64,000 nucleotides of DNA. Source: Agrobacterium arsenijevicii (lineage in GTDB: Bacteria; Pseudomonadota; Alphaproteobacteria; Rhizobiales; Rhizobiaceae). The stretch lies in NCBI GenBank assembly GCA_000949895.1, contig JWIT01000024.1:1-64000 (forward strand), written 5' to 3'. Both the position numbers and the translations under genes were made by a program. This document shows positions 36,111 through 44,965 of the stretch, one piece after another. The notes beneath the pieces were generated by a model. It was given only the letters and a program-made list of their open reading frames with translations, was not told where the DNA came from and did no database searches. The first letter of the stretch is position 1; each line of letters opens with the position of its first letter.

Positions 36111-37503
36111 TGATCTCCAGGATAACGAACGAGCGGGTAATGATGCGCGCGGTCATTCGGTACCCGATCGCGAAGAACTGATAGGAGCCCGTCGACAGCG
36201 TCAACAGGGACCTGCCCGAGCGAACAAGAAGCTCATTATGTCCGTAGCGATGATCTGCGGAGGTGTGCTTGTCTTTGCGATTGGTTTTGGGTCGACTGGT
36301 CTCAAAAAGATTTTCGGTCAAAATGAGGACGCTCAACGCGCGTCGCAAGTGGATATGGAGGTTGGCAGAGATCGGAACCACGAGGTCAAGCTCGATTTCA
36401 TCGTGCCCGCCAAACCGGCACCGGAGGTAAAAGAGGTCGATCCTAGCGCGGCCTTGAACGAAAAATTCAAGGCAATGCAGGCGCAGATTGTTGAAATGGG
36501 GAAAAACAGACCGTCAGGTGTGTCAAACTCGGAAGTTCAACAGCTGCTGGCGCGATACACCCAGACGATGACCGAAAAAATGGAGGCGCAGAGCAAGGCG
36601 CTTGCCGAGGAGAATGCACGCCTGCGCGACGAGACGACGCGCGCCGATGCGTTGCGGCGTCAGCTTGAGGAGCAGTCGAAACTTGCCGAGACTGAGCTCA
36701 AGGAACGCCGCGATTTGGACAAGGCGCAACGCGAATCGGATGCCGTTATTGTTGATGAGGGCGCAAGCGCCTATGCCGCGATCGGTCACAATGGAGAAAT
36801 GGGACCCGAGGGTGAGCTGAATGCGAACCAGCTCTTCCTCAAGTCGGCAGCGTCGTCGGTGGTCCAGACCTCGGTTTCCACCAATCTCACGGATCCGTCC
36901 CGCACCATTGTTCAGGGAACAATCGTGTCCGCCGTTCTGGAAACGGCGATTGACACCCAGCTTCCCGGTTATCTCAGGGCACAGGTTATGGAGCCGGTAT
37001 TCTCGTTCGATGGCTCCCGAATTCTGATGCCGCAGGGCACCATTCTGATCGGCCAATTCAACAATGACGTCGATATCGCCCAAAAACGGGTGCTGATCGC
37101 CTGGAATAGAGCGGTGACACCGGATGGGAAATCGGTGGCGCTGGGCTCTACGGGCACGGACAGGCTCGGCCGGTCCGGGACGATGGGCAATGTCAATAAC
37201 CGCTATATGACCAAGTTCGGCGCTGCTGCGGTCATCAGCGCCATTACGATCGCTCCCTCAATGATCGCCGACAGCATCGGTGGGAAAGATTCAAGTAGCA
37301 GCGGTACGACGATCAATATTGGCGGTAGCGGTAGCAGCAGCGGTAAAGGCAACGGGCAGGCCCTCGCCAGCTCCGTGGGCGACTCGCTCGGTGAACAGAC
37401 GAGTGGGGTTCTGGAGAAATACCTTAATTTGCCGCCCGTCATTCGCGTTCCGCAAGGAGAGGAAATCCGTATTTTCGTAAACCGTGATCTGGTGTTCCGA
37501 TGA
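36100..37503 (+). CDS. virB10: VirB10 core-complex energy sensor
   Basis: 467 residues: cytosolic N-terminus, one membrane helix (about 46-68), a Pro-rich stretch, a long coiled coil (about 110-215) and the C-terminal TrbI barrel domain with GTIVSAVLETAIDTQLPGYLRAQV, GSRILMPQGTILIGQF and the ending IRVPQGEEIRIFVNRDLVF. It spans both membranes. The coiled coil is longer than in the Agrobacterium protein (377 residues), which accounts for the extra length. Confidence 0.93.
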   Translation: MVSNDLQDNERAGNDARGHSVPDREELIGARRQRQQGPARANKKLIMSVAMICGGVLVFAIGFGSTGLKKIFGQNEDAQRASQVDMEVGRDRNHEVKLDFIVPAKPAPEVKEVDPSAALNEKFKAMQAQIVEMGKNRPSGVSNSEVQQLLARYTQTMTEKMEAQSKALAEENARLRDETTRADALRRQLEEQSKLAETELKERRDLDKAQRESDAVIVDEGASAYAAIGHNGEMGPEGELNANQLFLKSAASSVVQTSVSTNLTDPSRTIVQGTIVSAVLETAIDTQLPGYLRAQVMEPVFSFDGSRILMPQGTILIGQFNNDVDIAQKRVLIAWNRAVTPDGKSVALGSTGTDRLGRSGTMGNVNNRYMTKFGAAAVISAITIAPSMIADSIGGKDSSSSGTTINIGGSGSSSGKGNGQALASSVGDSLGEQTSGVLEKYLNLPPVIRVPQGEEIRIFVNRDLVFR

Positions 37504-38495
37504 ATGAATTGGCTCCTTCGCGTGAAATTTCCTATGTCGAGCAATATCTAGCCCCCCTGAAAGAGTATCTGACCGATGATCGCATCAATGAACTGGTGAT
37601 CAATCCCAACGGATCGATCTTTATTGAAATCGCTGGCGCGGGTTTCATGACGGAAATCGATGTCACCTTGTCGCCCCATTCGATCAAACGCCTGGGGGCG
37701 ACGCTGGCCGGCGAGACGCGCAATACGCTGGGCGCTCTCAATCCCATCGTGTCGGGTCGCGTGAATGTTTGGGGAAACCCGCAACGTGTGCAGATCGTGG
37801 TTGATCCGGCAGTTGAGCAGGGTGTGTCGCTGTCGATCCGCAAATATCTAAGTCGTACATTAACCAGCGCGGATATCGGCTTCATCGGCGGTCGACAGAT
37901 ACGCGTCGACGATGAGCGCCGCAGGCGTCACGCTGAAATTGCGGGACTGGCGAACACGGGCGATCTGCAAAGTCTCTTTCGCCAGGCCATCGATGAGCAT
38001 TTCAACATTCTAATCGCAGGCGGCACCTCGTCAGGCAAGACCACCGTGGCGCGCGCGCTCATTGAGATGATGGACCGGAATGAACGGCTGATTACCATCG
38101 AGGATGCGCCGGAACTCTTTCCCAACCATCGTAACCAGGTGGCTCTGATCGCGGACCGCAAAGATAAATCAGCAAGAATGCCTTCCAAGCTTCTGGAAAG
38201 TTGCCTGCGAATGCGGCCCGATCGCATTATTCTGGGCGAAATCCGCGGTGTCGAGGCTTATGATTTTCTCGAGGCGATCAATACCGGTCATCCAGGCGCG
38301 GTGACGACGATCCACGCCGACAGCCCCGCGCTTGCTTTCGATCGCCTCGCATTGATGGTGATGCGATCGGGTGTGCGTCTGAGCCACAGCGAGGTGATCC
38401 TGTACGCCAAACGCACCATCGACCTCGTCGTCCAGGTTGGACGGCGCAACGGCGCCAGAGGCGTTCTGGAAGTTTATCTGCCGTCTCAAGATTGA
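37500..38495 (+). CDS. virB11: VirB11 secretion ATPase
   Basis: 331 residues starting on the ATGA that overlaps the virB10 stop. GspE/VirB11 fold with Walker A GGTSSGKTT (about 172-180), ITIEDAPEL (Asp box), LRMRPDRIILGEIRG (Walker B) and NTGHPGAVTTIHAD (His box). A hexameric ATPase at the channel base that switches between pilus assembly and transfer. Last gene of the operon; the hairpin repeat at 38584-38662 may terminate transcription. Confidence 0.95.
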   Translation: MNELAPSREISYVEQYLAPLKEYLTDDRINELVINPNGSIFIEIAGAGFMTEIDVTLSPHSIKRLGATLAGETRNTLGALNPIVSGRVNVWGNPQRVQIVVDPAVEQGVSLSIRKYLSRTLTSADIGFIGGRQIRVDDERRRRHAEIAGLANTGDLQSLFRQAIDEHFNILIAGGTSSGKTTVARALIEMMDRNERLITIEDAPELFPNHRNQVALIADRKDKSARMPSKLLESCLRMRPDRIILGEIRGVEAYDFLEAINTGHPGAVTTIHADSPALAFDRLALMVMRSGVRLSHSEVILYAKRTIDLVVQVGRRNGARGVLEVYLPSQD

Positions 38496-38583
38496 CGGGC
38501 GCGCTGGAACTCATGATTGGCCGCGGGGGAAACCCCGCAAGCCCGTCTTTCAAGCCGCTAGAGCATCGCCAGTAAAAGTGCGC

Positions 38584-38662
38584 AGCGATTTTACGTCCAG
38601 AAAATTTGTAAAAACAAAGAGTTAGAGCACGTCCAACGATTCCGTTTAAACCGGACGTGCTC
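38584..38662 (+). repeat. Dispersed hairpin repeat, copy B; likely terminator
   Basis: Counterpart of 26314-26390 in opposite orientation. The 3' part GAGCACGTCC ... GGACGTGCTC is a 10-bp perfect stem around CGTTTAAAC. It lies between the converging virB operon and the virC operon, where it could end transcription from both sides. The two copies flank exactly the virG/virB block. Confidence 0.75.
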
Positions 38663-38697
38663 CAGCGGCTGCCTGCGAATGCGGCAGCGGGATATTC

Positions 38698-39666
38698 TCA
38701 CCTGCTGGTTTCCCGCGTTCGGCTTCTTTCGTTCAGTTCCGACCGCGTGTTCTCATGGTTTCCCGCTCTGCTCAACTCGGTTGAGGGGCGAATTCTTACA
38801 TCTTCCGGCCGAACTGATGGCGGAATATCCACTTTCCGAATCTCAGCAGCCTTGACCGATCTCGCGGAGAATGCTTGGGAGACGTAAGAAACGCCGGCCG
38901 GCGAAGAGCGCGACGCAACGTTGTCGATGGACGAAGCGCTTGTTCCGGCGCTCGATTTGCTGGTGCTGGAAAAGACTGAGGATGCCGTGGAACTGATGGT
39001 CGACGCGGAAGGCGTTCGAGACAGGCGCGGGCTCTCACTCTTTTTTGACGGCGGAATATCGACCTTCCGAATTTCATTTGCCCTGACCGATCTCGCGGAG
39101 AGTGCTTGAGCTGTTTGGGAAGGAAGCGGTGGCACGCCTGCGTCGACAGAAGGGGTTCGGGACTGGGGCGGCGGGGGGCGCTTGCCAGGGTAAGTCGTAT
39201 CACCTGGCGATAGGGAGGGCGTGCCTTTGTATATGATTTCGCCGGATGGCCGGATTTCCTTCACTTTCGCGAGTGCGGCCGCTTCCTTGCGGGCTGCCAG
39301 CTGTTCATCAAGGGTCTGCATTTTTCCACGCAACTGCCCCCGAAGCCGCTCCTGGTTCTCCTCATGAGGCACATATGCTTGAGGGATTTTATCGGCATAT
39401 TCCAATTTGATTGGTTCAGCGACCGGGTGTTGTCGTTTCGTCTCGGCTTGAGGTTTGGAGACGTTCTGGCTCTGGTCGGCAACAGGTGGTGCGGGCGGTG
39501 TATATTCGGCGTGCGGTGGGGAAATGGTCTGGGACGAGCGGGACCATGTATTGCTGACCCGTTTCACCATGGCTTTCAGGCCGGACATCAGCCCGCGTTT
39601 AGGCGGGGACGCCTCATCTTGAGGGGTCGCCTGGGGTCCATTGCCGGTATCGATATTTGCCATCAT
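38698..39666 (-). CDS. Candidate T4SS effector in the virC operon
   Basis: 322 residues, Ser/Pro-rich and largely disordered. Two near-identical units, SARSVRANEIRKVDIPPS (about 190-207) and SARSVKAAEIRKVDIPPS (about 272-289), flank a Ser-rich linker. Near the N-terminus LKAMVKRVSNTW shares the KRVSN core with the protein at 2977-4158. The tail RSELNERSRTRETSR is arginine-rich, as in VirB/D4 substrates. It lies 29 bp after virC2, same orientation. No signal peptide. Agrobacterium has nothing equivalent that I recall at this position. Function unknown. Confidence 0.6.
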   Translation of the reverse strand: MMANIDTGNGPQATPQDEASPPKRGLMSGLKAMVKRVSNTWSRSSQTISPPHAEYTPPAPPVADQSQNVSKPQAETKRQHPVAEPIKLEYADKIPQAYVPHEENQERLRGQLRGKMQTLDEQLAARKEAAALAKVKEIRPSGEIIYKGTPSLSPGDTTYPGKRPPPPQSRTPSVDAGVPPLPSQTAQALSARSVRANEIRKVDIPPSKKSESPRLSRTPSASTISSTASSVFSSTSKSSAGTSASSIDNVASRSSPAGVSYVSQAFSARSVKAAEIRKVDIPPSVRPEDVRIRPSTELSRAGNHENTRSELNERSRTRETSR

Positions 39667-39695
39667 CCTACGCCTTTTTTGCTGTTCCCATTTGT

Positions 39696-40394
39696 TTAAT
39701 GTCGATGCCGGGCAAAAAATGCAGCCAGCGCCGCGGTCGCCAGTTTGCGCCCGAAAGCGCGGGTGCTTTCCAGCCCGAGAGGATCGAAATGCTCTCGAGC
39801 AAGTGCAAGAGCCTTTTTGGGCATCATGCGCGATGTCTGGATCGGGGATTCGACGGTTGCCGGGTTGATGTCATAGCCGGACGCGTATTTCAGAAACTCT
39901 CCGCTTTCCAAACCAAGATCATAGTCATGCAAAGCCCTGCGTAAGATCATCTGCAGGGCTTTTCTGGAGGGGTAGTTGTTCAGCAACGTATCAAACATGG
40001 CCGATACGCCGGTTGCCGGTTGAAGCGCGGAAACATAGACTTGTACTTTTTCCACGGTGGGCGATGAATAATCATAAGCTGCGGCGACCAGAAGAGGGGA
40101 TGCCTTGCGAACAGTGCGGGGTACCACGGTTGGCGCCGCGACTGTTTGGACAGGCGCCGGCTCTTTGGCCTTCTCCGGCTGTGCGGGGTTTTCTGCTGCG
40201 GCCACAGGCGGCGATGGCGATTTGAGCTGTGGAGAGAACGAAGCGATCTCCTGTTTCACTGTCGCCGGTGGGACCTCCAGTTTTCTTGGAAAGACCGCTT
40301 GGGGCAGGCCGCCATCGACCTCCCCCAGCGCCGAATTGATCTTCGCCAGGCGCCGCGCCTCTGTCACGGTTAGACTTGGCTTGTGAATAGCCAT
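39696..40394 (-). CDS. virC2: VirC2 DNA-processing accessory protein
   Basis: 232 residues. The opening (MAIHKPSLTVTEARRLA) and the C-terminal domain KALQMILRRALHDYD, QTSRMMPKKALALAREHFDPLGLESTRAFGRKLATAALAAFFA closely follow Agrobacterium VirC2, whose C-terminal ribbon-helix-helix binds overdrive/border DNA. The middle is a variable Pro-rich linker. It starts 1 bp after the virC1 stop. It supports relaxosome formation with VirC1 and VirD1/D2. Confidence 0.93.
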   Translation of the reverse strand: MAIHKPSLTVTEARRLAKINSALGEVDGGLPQAVFPRKLEVPPATVKQEIASFSPQLKSPSPPVAAAENPAQPEKAKEPAPVQTVAAPTVVPRTVRKASPLLVAAAYDYSSPTVEKVQVYVSALQPATGVSAMFDTLLNNYPSRKALQMILRRALHDYDLGLESGEFLKYASGYDINPATVESPIQTSRMMPKKALALAREHFDPLGLESTRAFGRKLATAALAAFFARHRH

Positions 40395-40395
40395 T

Positions 40396-41091
40396 TCAGT
40401 TGCCGATGGTGTTTTGGACGAACTGGCTCAAGCCTCGTAGCTCCTCCATCGCCACCTCAAGATTGCGCAGCGAAAGGCGCATGGTTGGCTCGGCGCTGGC
40501 ATTCCTCAAGCTCAAATGCAGCATACCGCGCTCTTTCATGGCGGCGAAAGCATCGCGCTCATGAAGTGGCTTCTCCGTGAGAGGGAGAGAATTGAGAACT
40601 TCCCAAACCGCGCGTTGCGAACTGGTCAACCGGTTGACCGGCACGCGTTGGCGAAGGATTGCCGTGGGGATGGCCAGATTTTCACCCAGCAGCAGCTCGA
40701 TGATGTAGCGATAGGTCGCCAGGGCCTCATCCACATCGAGGGGCGTGAGCATGGTGGGGACCAGCAGAAAATTGGAGCTGGCAATGATCGTGTTGTTCAG
40801 CTCGCTTGACCCGCCCTGCGTATCGACCAGCGCATAATCGAAGTTGCGCGCCTCCGCATGCTCATAGGCATCTTCGAGCAGGCTCAATTCGTCGGCGACG
40901 AACACGTCGCAGCGAGGATCCCAGGTGTCCCGCCGGGTCGCATTTTCATGCCAGCGGGTCAGCGGGCGGTTCTCGTCGGCTTCGAACAGCGCAACGGTTT
41001 TGCCTTCCGCCACCAGCGCCGAGCACAATCCCATCAGGGCTGTTGTCTTGCCCGCTCCACCTTTGAATGAGCAGAAGGTAATGAGCTTCAT
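40396..41091 (-). CDS. virC1: VirC1 ParA-like ATPase
   Basis: 231 residues. MKLITFCSFKGGAGKTTALMGLC (deviant Walker A, 10-17), ENRPLTRWHENATRRDTWDPRC, GGSSELNNTIIASSN and HERDAFAAMKERGMLHL are nearly those of Agrobacterium VirC1, making this one of the most conserved vir genes in the window. It recruits processed DNA to VirD4 at the cell pole and boosts processing. No clear vir box in the 107-bp gap upstream, so it may be read from the operon above (42754 leftward). Confidence 0.95.
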   Translation of the reverse strand: MKLITFCSFKGGAGKTTALMGLCSALVAEGKTVALFEADENRPLTRWHENATRRDTWDPRCDVFVADELSLLEDAYEHAEARNFDYALVDTQGGSSELNNTIIASSNFLLVPTMLTPLDVDEALATYRYIIELLLGENLAIPTAILRQRVPVNRLTSSQRAVWEVLNSLPLTEKPLHERDAFAAMKERGMLHLSLRNASAEPTMRLSLRNLEVAMEELRGLSQFVQNTIGN

Positions 41092-41198
41092 GGTCGTTCC
41101 TTTATTGAAGTCAAAAGTATAATTTCTTTAATATTTAGGTTTTATGTGAGTTGTTGATAATATATTTACCGAATAATCAGTGTTTTCTGACCTCGGGA

Positions 41199-42206
41199 CT
41201 AACGACTAAAATCGCGGTCTCTGGATCTGCCTCGAATATTTTCGGGTTCGGGAGGGGCATTCTCTTTATCGTGATCCGCGTTAAACTCTATGGCTGTGGC
41301 CACCGGTTGCAACGCCCCTGGATTTGAATGGGGCGGGTCTTCATATATCGCAAAGCCTTGGCGCCTTTGGCGAGAAGACTGCCACTCGTCGTTTCCGTTG
41401 GCTTTTCGCGCGGGAATGGCATCTGGATCCTCGTGGATGTTAAAATCTGGAGAGTCCATTCTTGCTCTACGGAGAGGCGGGAGAGACGTATCGCTGTCAT
41501 ACGATCGCTCCCGTTTCCTGCCAGCCGTTGGTGGTGGGCTGGAGCCGGGCGAAATGCTTTCCCTATCCCCTCCATAAGCAGGGCTTGCCCATATACGTCC
41601 GCTGTCGGGTGTCGCCGCAATGAAGGACGGGGAGCGAGGGGGTTGTGGAACATCGCGGTGAACGTGTTCCAGATCGAAAACGGACTCCATTCTTCGGGAG
41701 TGAACGTTTAACGAGGTTTGCAAATCGCTCAGCGCCGCAACGAGATTGCGCGCGCCAGCGCCGGTGAATTCCCGTGAAAACCGCCTCTCGACCGGGCGGG
41801 TTTCATCTTTATTCAACAGCTGAAGCGGACGGCCTCGCGATGGCGTGTTGAGTGCCGTGGCGAGTTGCAGGTCGGTGGTGGCGCCCTGCTTCTGCTCCGA
41901 TGCAAATGGCAGCGCACGCGCCAGCACGGCACGACGTTTGTCTGCCATTGCAGGCCCTTGACCGATATGATCAGCCAGATGGGCGGATACTCTGTCGAGA
42001 TGGATTTTGAGATGCGGCGACAGTTCGTTGCCGTGGTGACGATTTCCCTCCACCGCCAATAATTCGCAGCCAGCGGCCATCAGCTCCTCAGCCGCCTTGC
42101 CCCGACGGTCGGCGGACACATCCTCCGCAAGCTTGGCTTCCCTTGCCGCAGCGGCAAAGGCGTCCATCGCGTGAGATTGGTCACTGCGCTCCGTCTGTAT
42201 CGGCAT
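41199..42206 (-). CDS. Candidate effector at virD5 position, NLS-like motif
   Basis: 335 residues. GGGAGG before ATG 42206. The N-terminal half is helical; the C-terminal half is disordered and charged, with a bipartite nuclear-localisation-like cluster GRKRERSYDSDTSLPPLRRAR (about 229-249). A repeated acidic motif (FNIHEDPDAIP and FAIYEDPPHSNP) lies at about 255 and 285. The tail ENIRGRSRDRDFSR is arginine-rich like VirB/D4 signals. In Agrobacterium virD5, a nuclear effector gene, follows virD4; this gene is second after virD4 here. I see no convincing sequence match to VirD5, so it may be a non-homologous replacement. Confidence 0.6.
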   Translation of the reverse strand: MPIQTERSDQSHAMDAFAAAAREAKLAEDVSADRRGKAAEELMAAGCELLAVEGNRHHGNELSPHLKIHLDRVSAHLADHIGQGPAMADKRRAVLARALPFASEQKQGATTDLQLATALNTPSRGRPLQLLNKDETRPVERRFSREFTGAGARNLVAALSDLQTSLNVHSRRMESVFDLEHVHRDVPQPPRSPSFIAATPDSGRIWASPAYGGDRESISPGSSPPPTAGRKRERSYDSDTSLPPLRRARMDSPDFNIHEDPDAIPARKANGNDEWQSSRQRRQGFAIYEDPPHSNPGALQPVATAIEFNADHDKENAPPEPENIRGRSRDRDFSR

Positions 42207-42220
42207 CTTCGGTGTCCTCC

Positions 42221-42754
42221 CTATCGTTGGCGCAATGCTTTCGCGTCCGGTCCTGTGCCTGAAGCCTCGCGTCTGGTCCCTGCAATTGCGGCGGCATGCG
42301 TTAAGGGCTTGCCGGTGGTGACTGGCGTCTCATTAAATCCAGACAGGGTTTTTCGCCCGAACCGTTTCAATCGGCTGGCCAGGCGTTTGAAAATCGAGGC
42401 CGTCTTTCGCGGTGCCGGCGCGGTATTTGAAACCGGAGCGCAGGCGCGAACGCGCGCGCACGAATTGCAGGAGGGGCATGGCGTTTTGTGCGGGAGGGAT
42501 TGCCCGGAAACCGCGAAATCGCCGTTGTGGCCGGCGTTTGCCTTCTGTCGGTGAACGGCCGGTGCCGAATGGGAGAGCAGGGCGGCGGCCTGGGCCTTTT
42601 GATAGGATTTCAGATATTCCGGAACTTCATCGTGTTCAGTTGTATTTTGCAATTCATTTTTACTCTCGAATATTGAATAAGTAACGCGTCGGCTCTCTAT
42701 TTCCTTCAAGGAAATAGGAACATGAATATCTGTTGAATCGGCGTTATCCCGCAT
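42221..42754 (-). CDS. Candidate effector, first gene after virD4
   Basis: 177 residues with AGGAGG before ATG 42754 and a vir box 66 bp upstream. A very basic segment RKTASIFKRLASRLKRFGRK (about 117-136) resembles a membrane- or nucleic-acid-binding amphipathic helix. A Cys-rich patch PCPSCNSCARVRAC (about 92-106) is unusual for a secreted substrate. The end TRREASGTGPDAKALRQR carries spaced arginines. It lies 14 bp from the next candidate effector, so the two form one unit. Function unknown. Confidence 0.55.
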   Translation of the reverse strand: MRDNADSTDIHVPISLKEIESRRVTYSIFESKNELQNTTEHDEVPEYLKSYQKAQAAALLSHSAPAVHRQKANAGHNGDFAVSGQSLPHKTPCPSCNSCARVRACAPVSNTAPAPRKTASIFKRLASRLKRFGRKTLSGFNETPVTTGKPLTHAAAIAGTRREASGTGPDAKALRQR

Positions 42755-42819
42755 GGCAGGCCTCCTGCTGGGTTCAATAAAATGTACAGAGATATTGAAA
42801 GATAGGAAAATATATTACG

Positions 42820-42833
42820 GTTTCAGCTGTAAT
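42820..42833. promoter_or_regulatory. vir box overlapping the virD4 stop, ATTACAGCTGAAAC
   Basis: Read leftward, ATTACAGCTGAAAC fits the vir-box form at every fixed position (TTNCANNTGNAA with R and Y flanks). It overlaps the end of virD4 and lies 66 bp before the gene at 42754, so it probably drives the two candidate effectors and possibly virC beyond. Confidence 0.65.
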
Positions 42834-44868
42834 CGAGCTGAGTGTCCGGCTCCGGAGAGAGGGGGCGATGATGCGCGCCACCTTTTTGCAGGGCGATGAT
42901 CCGGTCGAGTATGAGGCGCTGCTGGTTCAGCGCCTGCATTTCCTGCTCCGTCAGACGTGGGGGCTGAGGTACTGGTTTTGGTGTGGTGACGGTTTCCACG
43001 GCCGTTTCCGGCGCAAAATCGAGAGACTCGCCACCTCCACCACCGGAAGGCTCCTCCTGTGGTGCAAAAAAGGCTGTTTCCGATGATGCCGGCGTCTGGG
43101 CAGCATCGTCTGAAAAGAACGGCGGGGGCGCTTCAGCGTTAGCCGGTGGCGATACGGTCGGTTCATTTTCCAAGGTTTTATTCAGTGGCTGCGTTGCAAA
43201 CTGGTCCATATCGATAGGGTCCGGTTCCGGCAACGGGCCTGTTTGGGCGTCAAACAGGCGTTTCAGAACGCGGTCCGAGTAATATTTGACTTTATCCATT
43301 CGCAGGGGCGGTTGGCCCTTGATCAGCACGATCTGCTTGGAATCTTCGATGACGCGCACCTGTTCAGGACGCAGAAGCGGCGCGCCTTGATTGGAAAGCT
43401 GCACGTTGGTGTCGAAAATATTGCTCTGGCTATAGGAGGTGGAACGCTCGCGATAGGTATAGTCGCCGATGGACTTGGAAATATATGTCGGTGTTTCGTC
43501 ATCGGCGGTCGCCATGAAGACCTGAAGCCCCGTATTGCTGAGGAAGTTTTCCTTGCCCGACTCCTCGTAGGCACCTGTAAGCGCTGCCAGGCTCTGGATG
43601 ATGAACATGAAACGGCCCTTGTAACCGGCTATCGTTGTCACGGCTGTTTCAATGGATTCCAGTTTGCCGAGGTGCTTGAATTCATCGAGCAGGAAAAGCA
43701 CTTCGAAGATTTCATCCTTGCCGGGCATGCTCCGTTGCAGGATCGAAACAACCTGCTGGAAAAACAGCCTGACAAGGGGGGCAATGACCTCAAGATCGTT
43801 GGGACTGACGCAGAGAAAAATCGATGTCGGATCGCGTCGCAGATCGTAAATGGAAAAATCGGACGTTGTGGTTGCCGCTTTGATCATCGGATCGGCCCAC
43901 AGATTGAGGCCGCCATCACCAAGGACGGAGGTATAGGAAGTCAGGATTTTCGTATCGTTGCCCGCCATATTGTCGAAAATTCGTTGCGCTTCGACATTCT
44001 TCGTTTCTTCAGCCAGTTGTGCGAAAAGCTTATATTTTTCGCCCGGTTGCGCAAAGAGGTCGTATACGGCGCCGATGGTGGGCGTGCCTCTTTCAATGCA
44101 GGCAAGAATACCGGCGACGAACAGATCGCGGGCGCCGTCGATAAAGCCTTCCGATCCCTTGCCCTTTGCTGCGATCAGATTGTAAGCGAGGCGTCGGGTC
44201 TCGCTGAAACGCCGGTCCGGCGGCATGTTGACGATGTCCAGCACCGGATTATAGCTGTGGGTGCGCCCGGCTTCGTCAAAGGGGGCGAATTTATAAACGC
44301 GGTCACCACGTGCGAGCCGGGAACGGGACGTCAACTCGAACAGCTCACCCTTGACATCGAGTGCGAGGATGGAACCGTTGAAGGTCAGAAGGGTGGGAAT
44401 GACGATACCGACACCTTTGCCAGCGCGGGTGGGAGCCACAACAAGACTATGTGGCTGGTCGCCATTCGTGAGATAACGTCCAAAGCCGCGTGGCCCTGTG
44501 GTTTTTCCGAAAATCGGTCCGTTTACCTGCCTGTAACGTTTGATGTAACCCGCGCGCGCAAGATCGCCGAAATGGGCCCAGTGGGCAGTACCATGGTGCT
44601 CCTGCTTGCGGAGCAGGACAATGGCCATGACCAGGGGAAGGACGACGCCTGTAGCGGCGATGATCATCAATCCCCGTTTAAACACGGGAGTCGTATAACC
44701 CTTGTTGAACGGCAGTTCGTGCCAGAGCGAAAGAATATCAAAGTTCTGCAAAGTGCGGGCGTTGATGCCGTATTGAAATGCGGCATAGATGGTCGCCAAA
44801 AACGTGCCGAAGATGAGAGAGAACACCACTCCGAGTATCAACGTGTTCCACTTGCCATGTGCGTCCAT
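42823..44868 (-). CDS. virD4: VirD4 coupling protein
   Basis: 681 residues, AAGGAG before ATG 44868. Two N-terminal membrane helices (about 10-32 and 66-86), then Walker A VAPTRAGKGVG (about 144-154) and Walker B FLLDEFKHLGKLE, with the family stretches HSLVVAPTRAGKG and FMFIIQSLAALTGAY. The last 120 residues are Pro/Glu-rich and variable, longer than in the Agrobacterium protein. It receives the relaxase-DNA complex and protein substrates and passes them to the VirB channel. Confidence 0.95.
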   Translation of the reverse strand: MDAHGKWNTLILGVVFSLIFGTFLATIYAAFQYGINARTLQNFDILSLWHELPFNKGYTTPVFKRGLMIIAATGVVLPLVMAIVLLRKQEHHGTAHWAHFGDLARAGYIKRYRQVNGPIFGKTTGPRGFGRYLTNGDQPHSLVVAPTRAGKGVGIVIPTLLTFNGSILALDVKGELFELTSRSRLARGDRVYKFAPFDEAGRTHSYNPVLDIVNMPPDRRFSETRRLAYNLIAAKGKGSEGFIDGARDLFVAGILACIERGTPTIGAVYDLFAQPGEKYKLFAQLAEETKNVEAQRIFDNMAGNDTKILTSYTSVLGDGGLNLWADPMIKAATTTSDFSIYDLRRDPTSIFLCVSPNDLEVIAPLVRLFFQQVVSILQRSMPGKDEIFEVLFLLDEFKHLGKLESIETAVTTIAGYKGRFMFIIQSLAALTGAYEESGKENFLSNTGLQVFMATADDETPTYISKSIGDYTYRERSTSYSQSNIFDTNVQLSNQGAPLLRPEQVRVIEDSKQIVLIKGQPPLRMDKVKYYSDRVLKRLFDAQTGPLPEPDPIDMDQFATQPLNKTLENEPTVSPPANAEAPPPFFSDDAAQTPASSETAFFAPQEEPSGGGGGESLDFAPETAVETVTTPKPVPQPPRLTEQEMQALNQQRLILDRIIALQKGGAHHRPLSPEPDTQLDYS

Positions 44869-44965
44869 AAAATCTCCTTGTCGAAGCGCTGCCCTTCCTC
44901 GGTGTTTATTTCGCTCGTTTTCGCAGCATTCCTGCTCTCAATCGGTGGATCGCTTTGCAGGACAA

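Noticed and set aside
41199..42206. Call as VirD5
   Set aside because: Position and NLS fit, but length is less than half and I see no sequence match; left as candidate effector.
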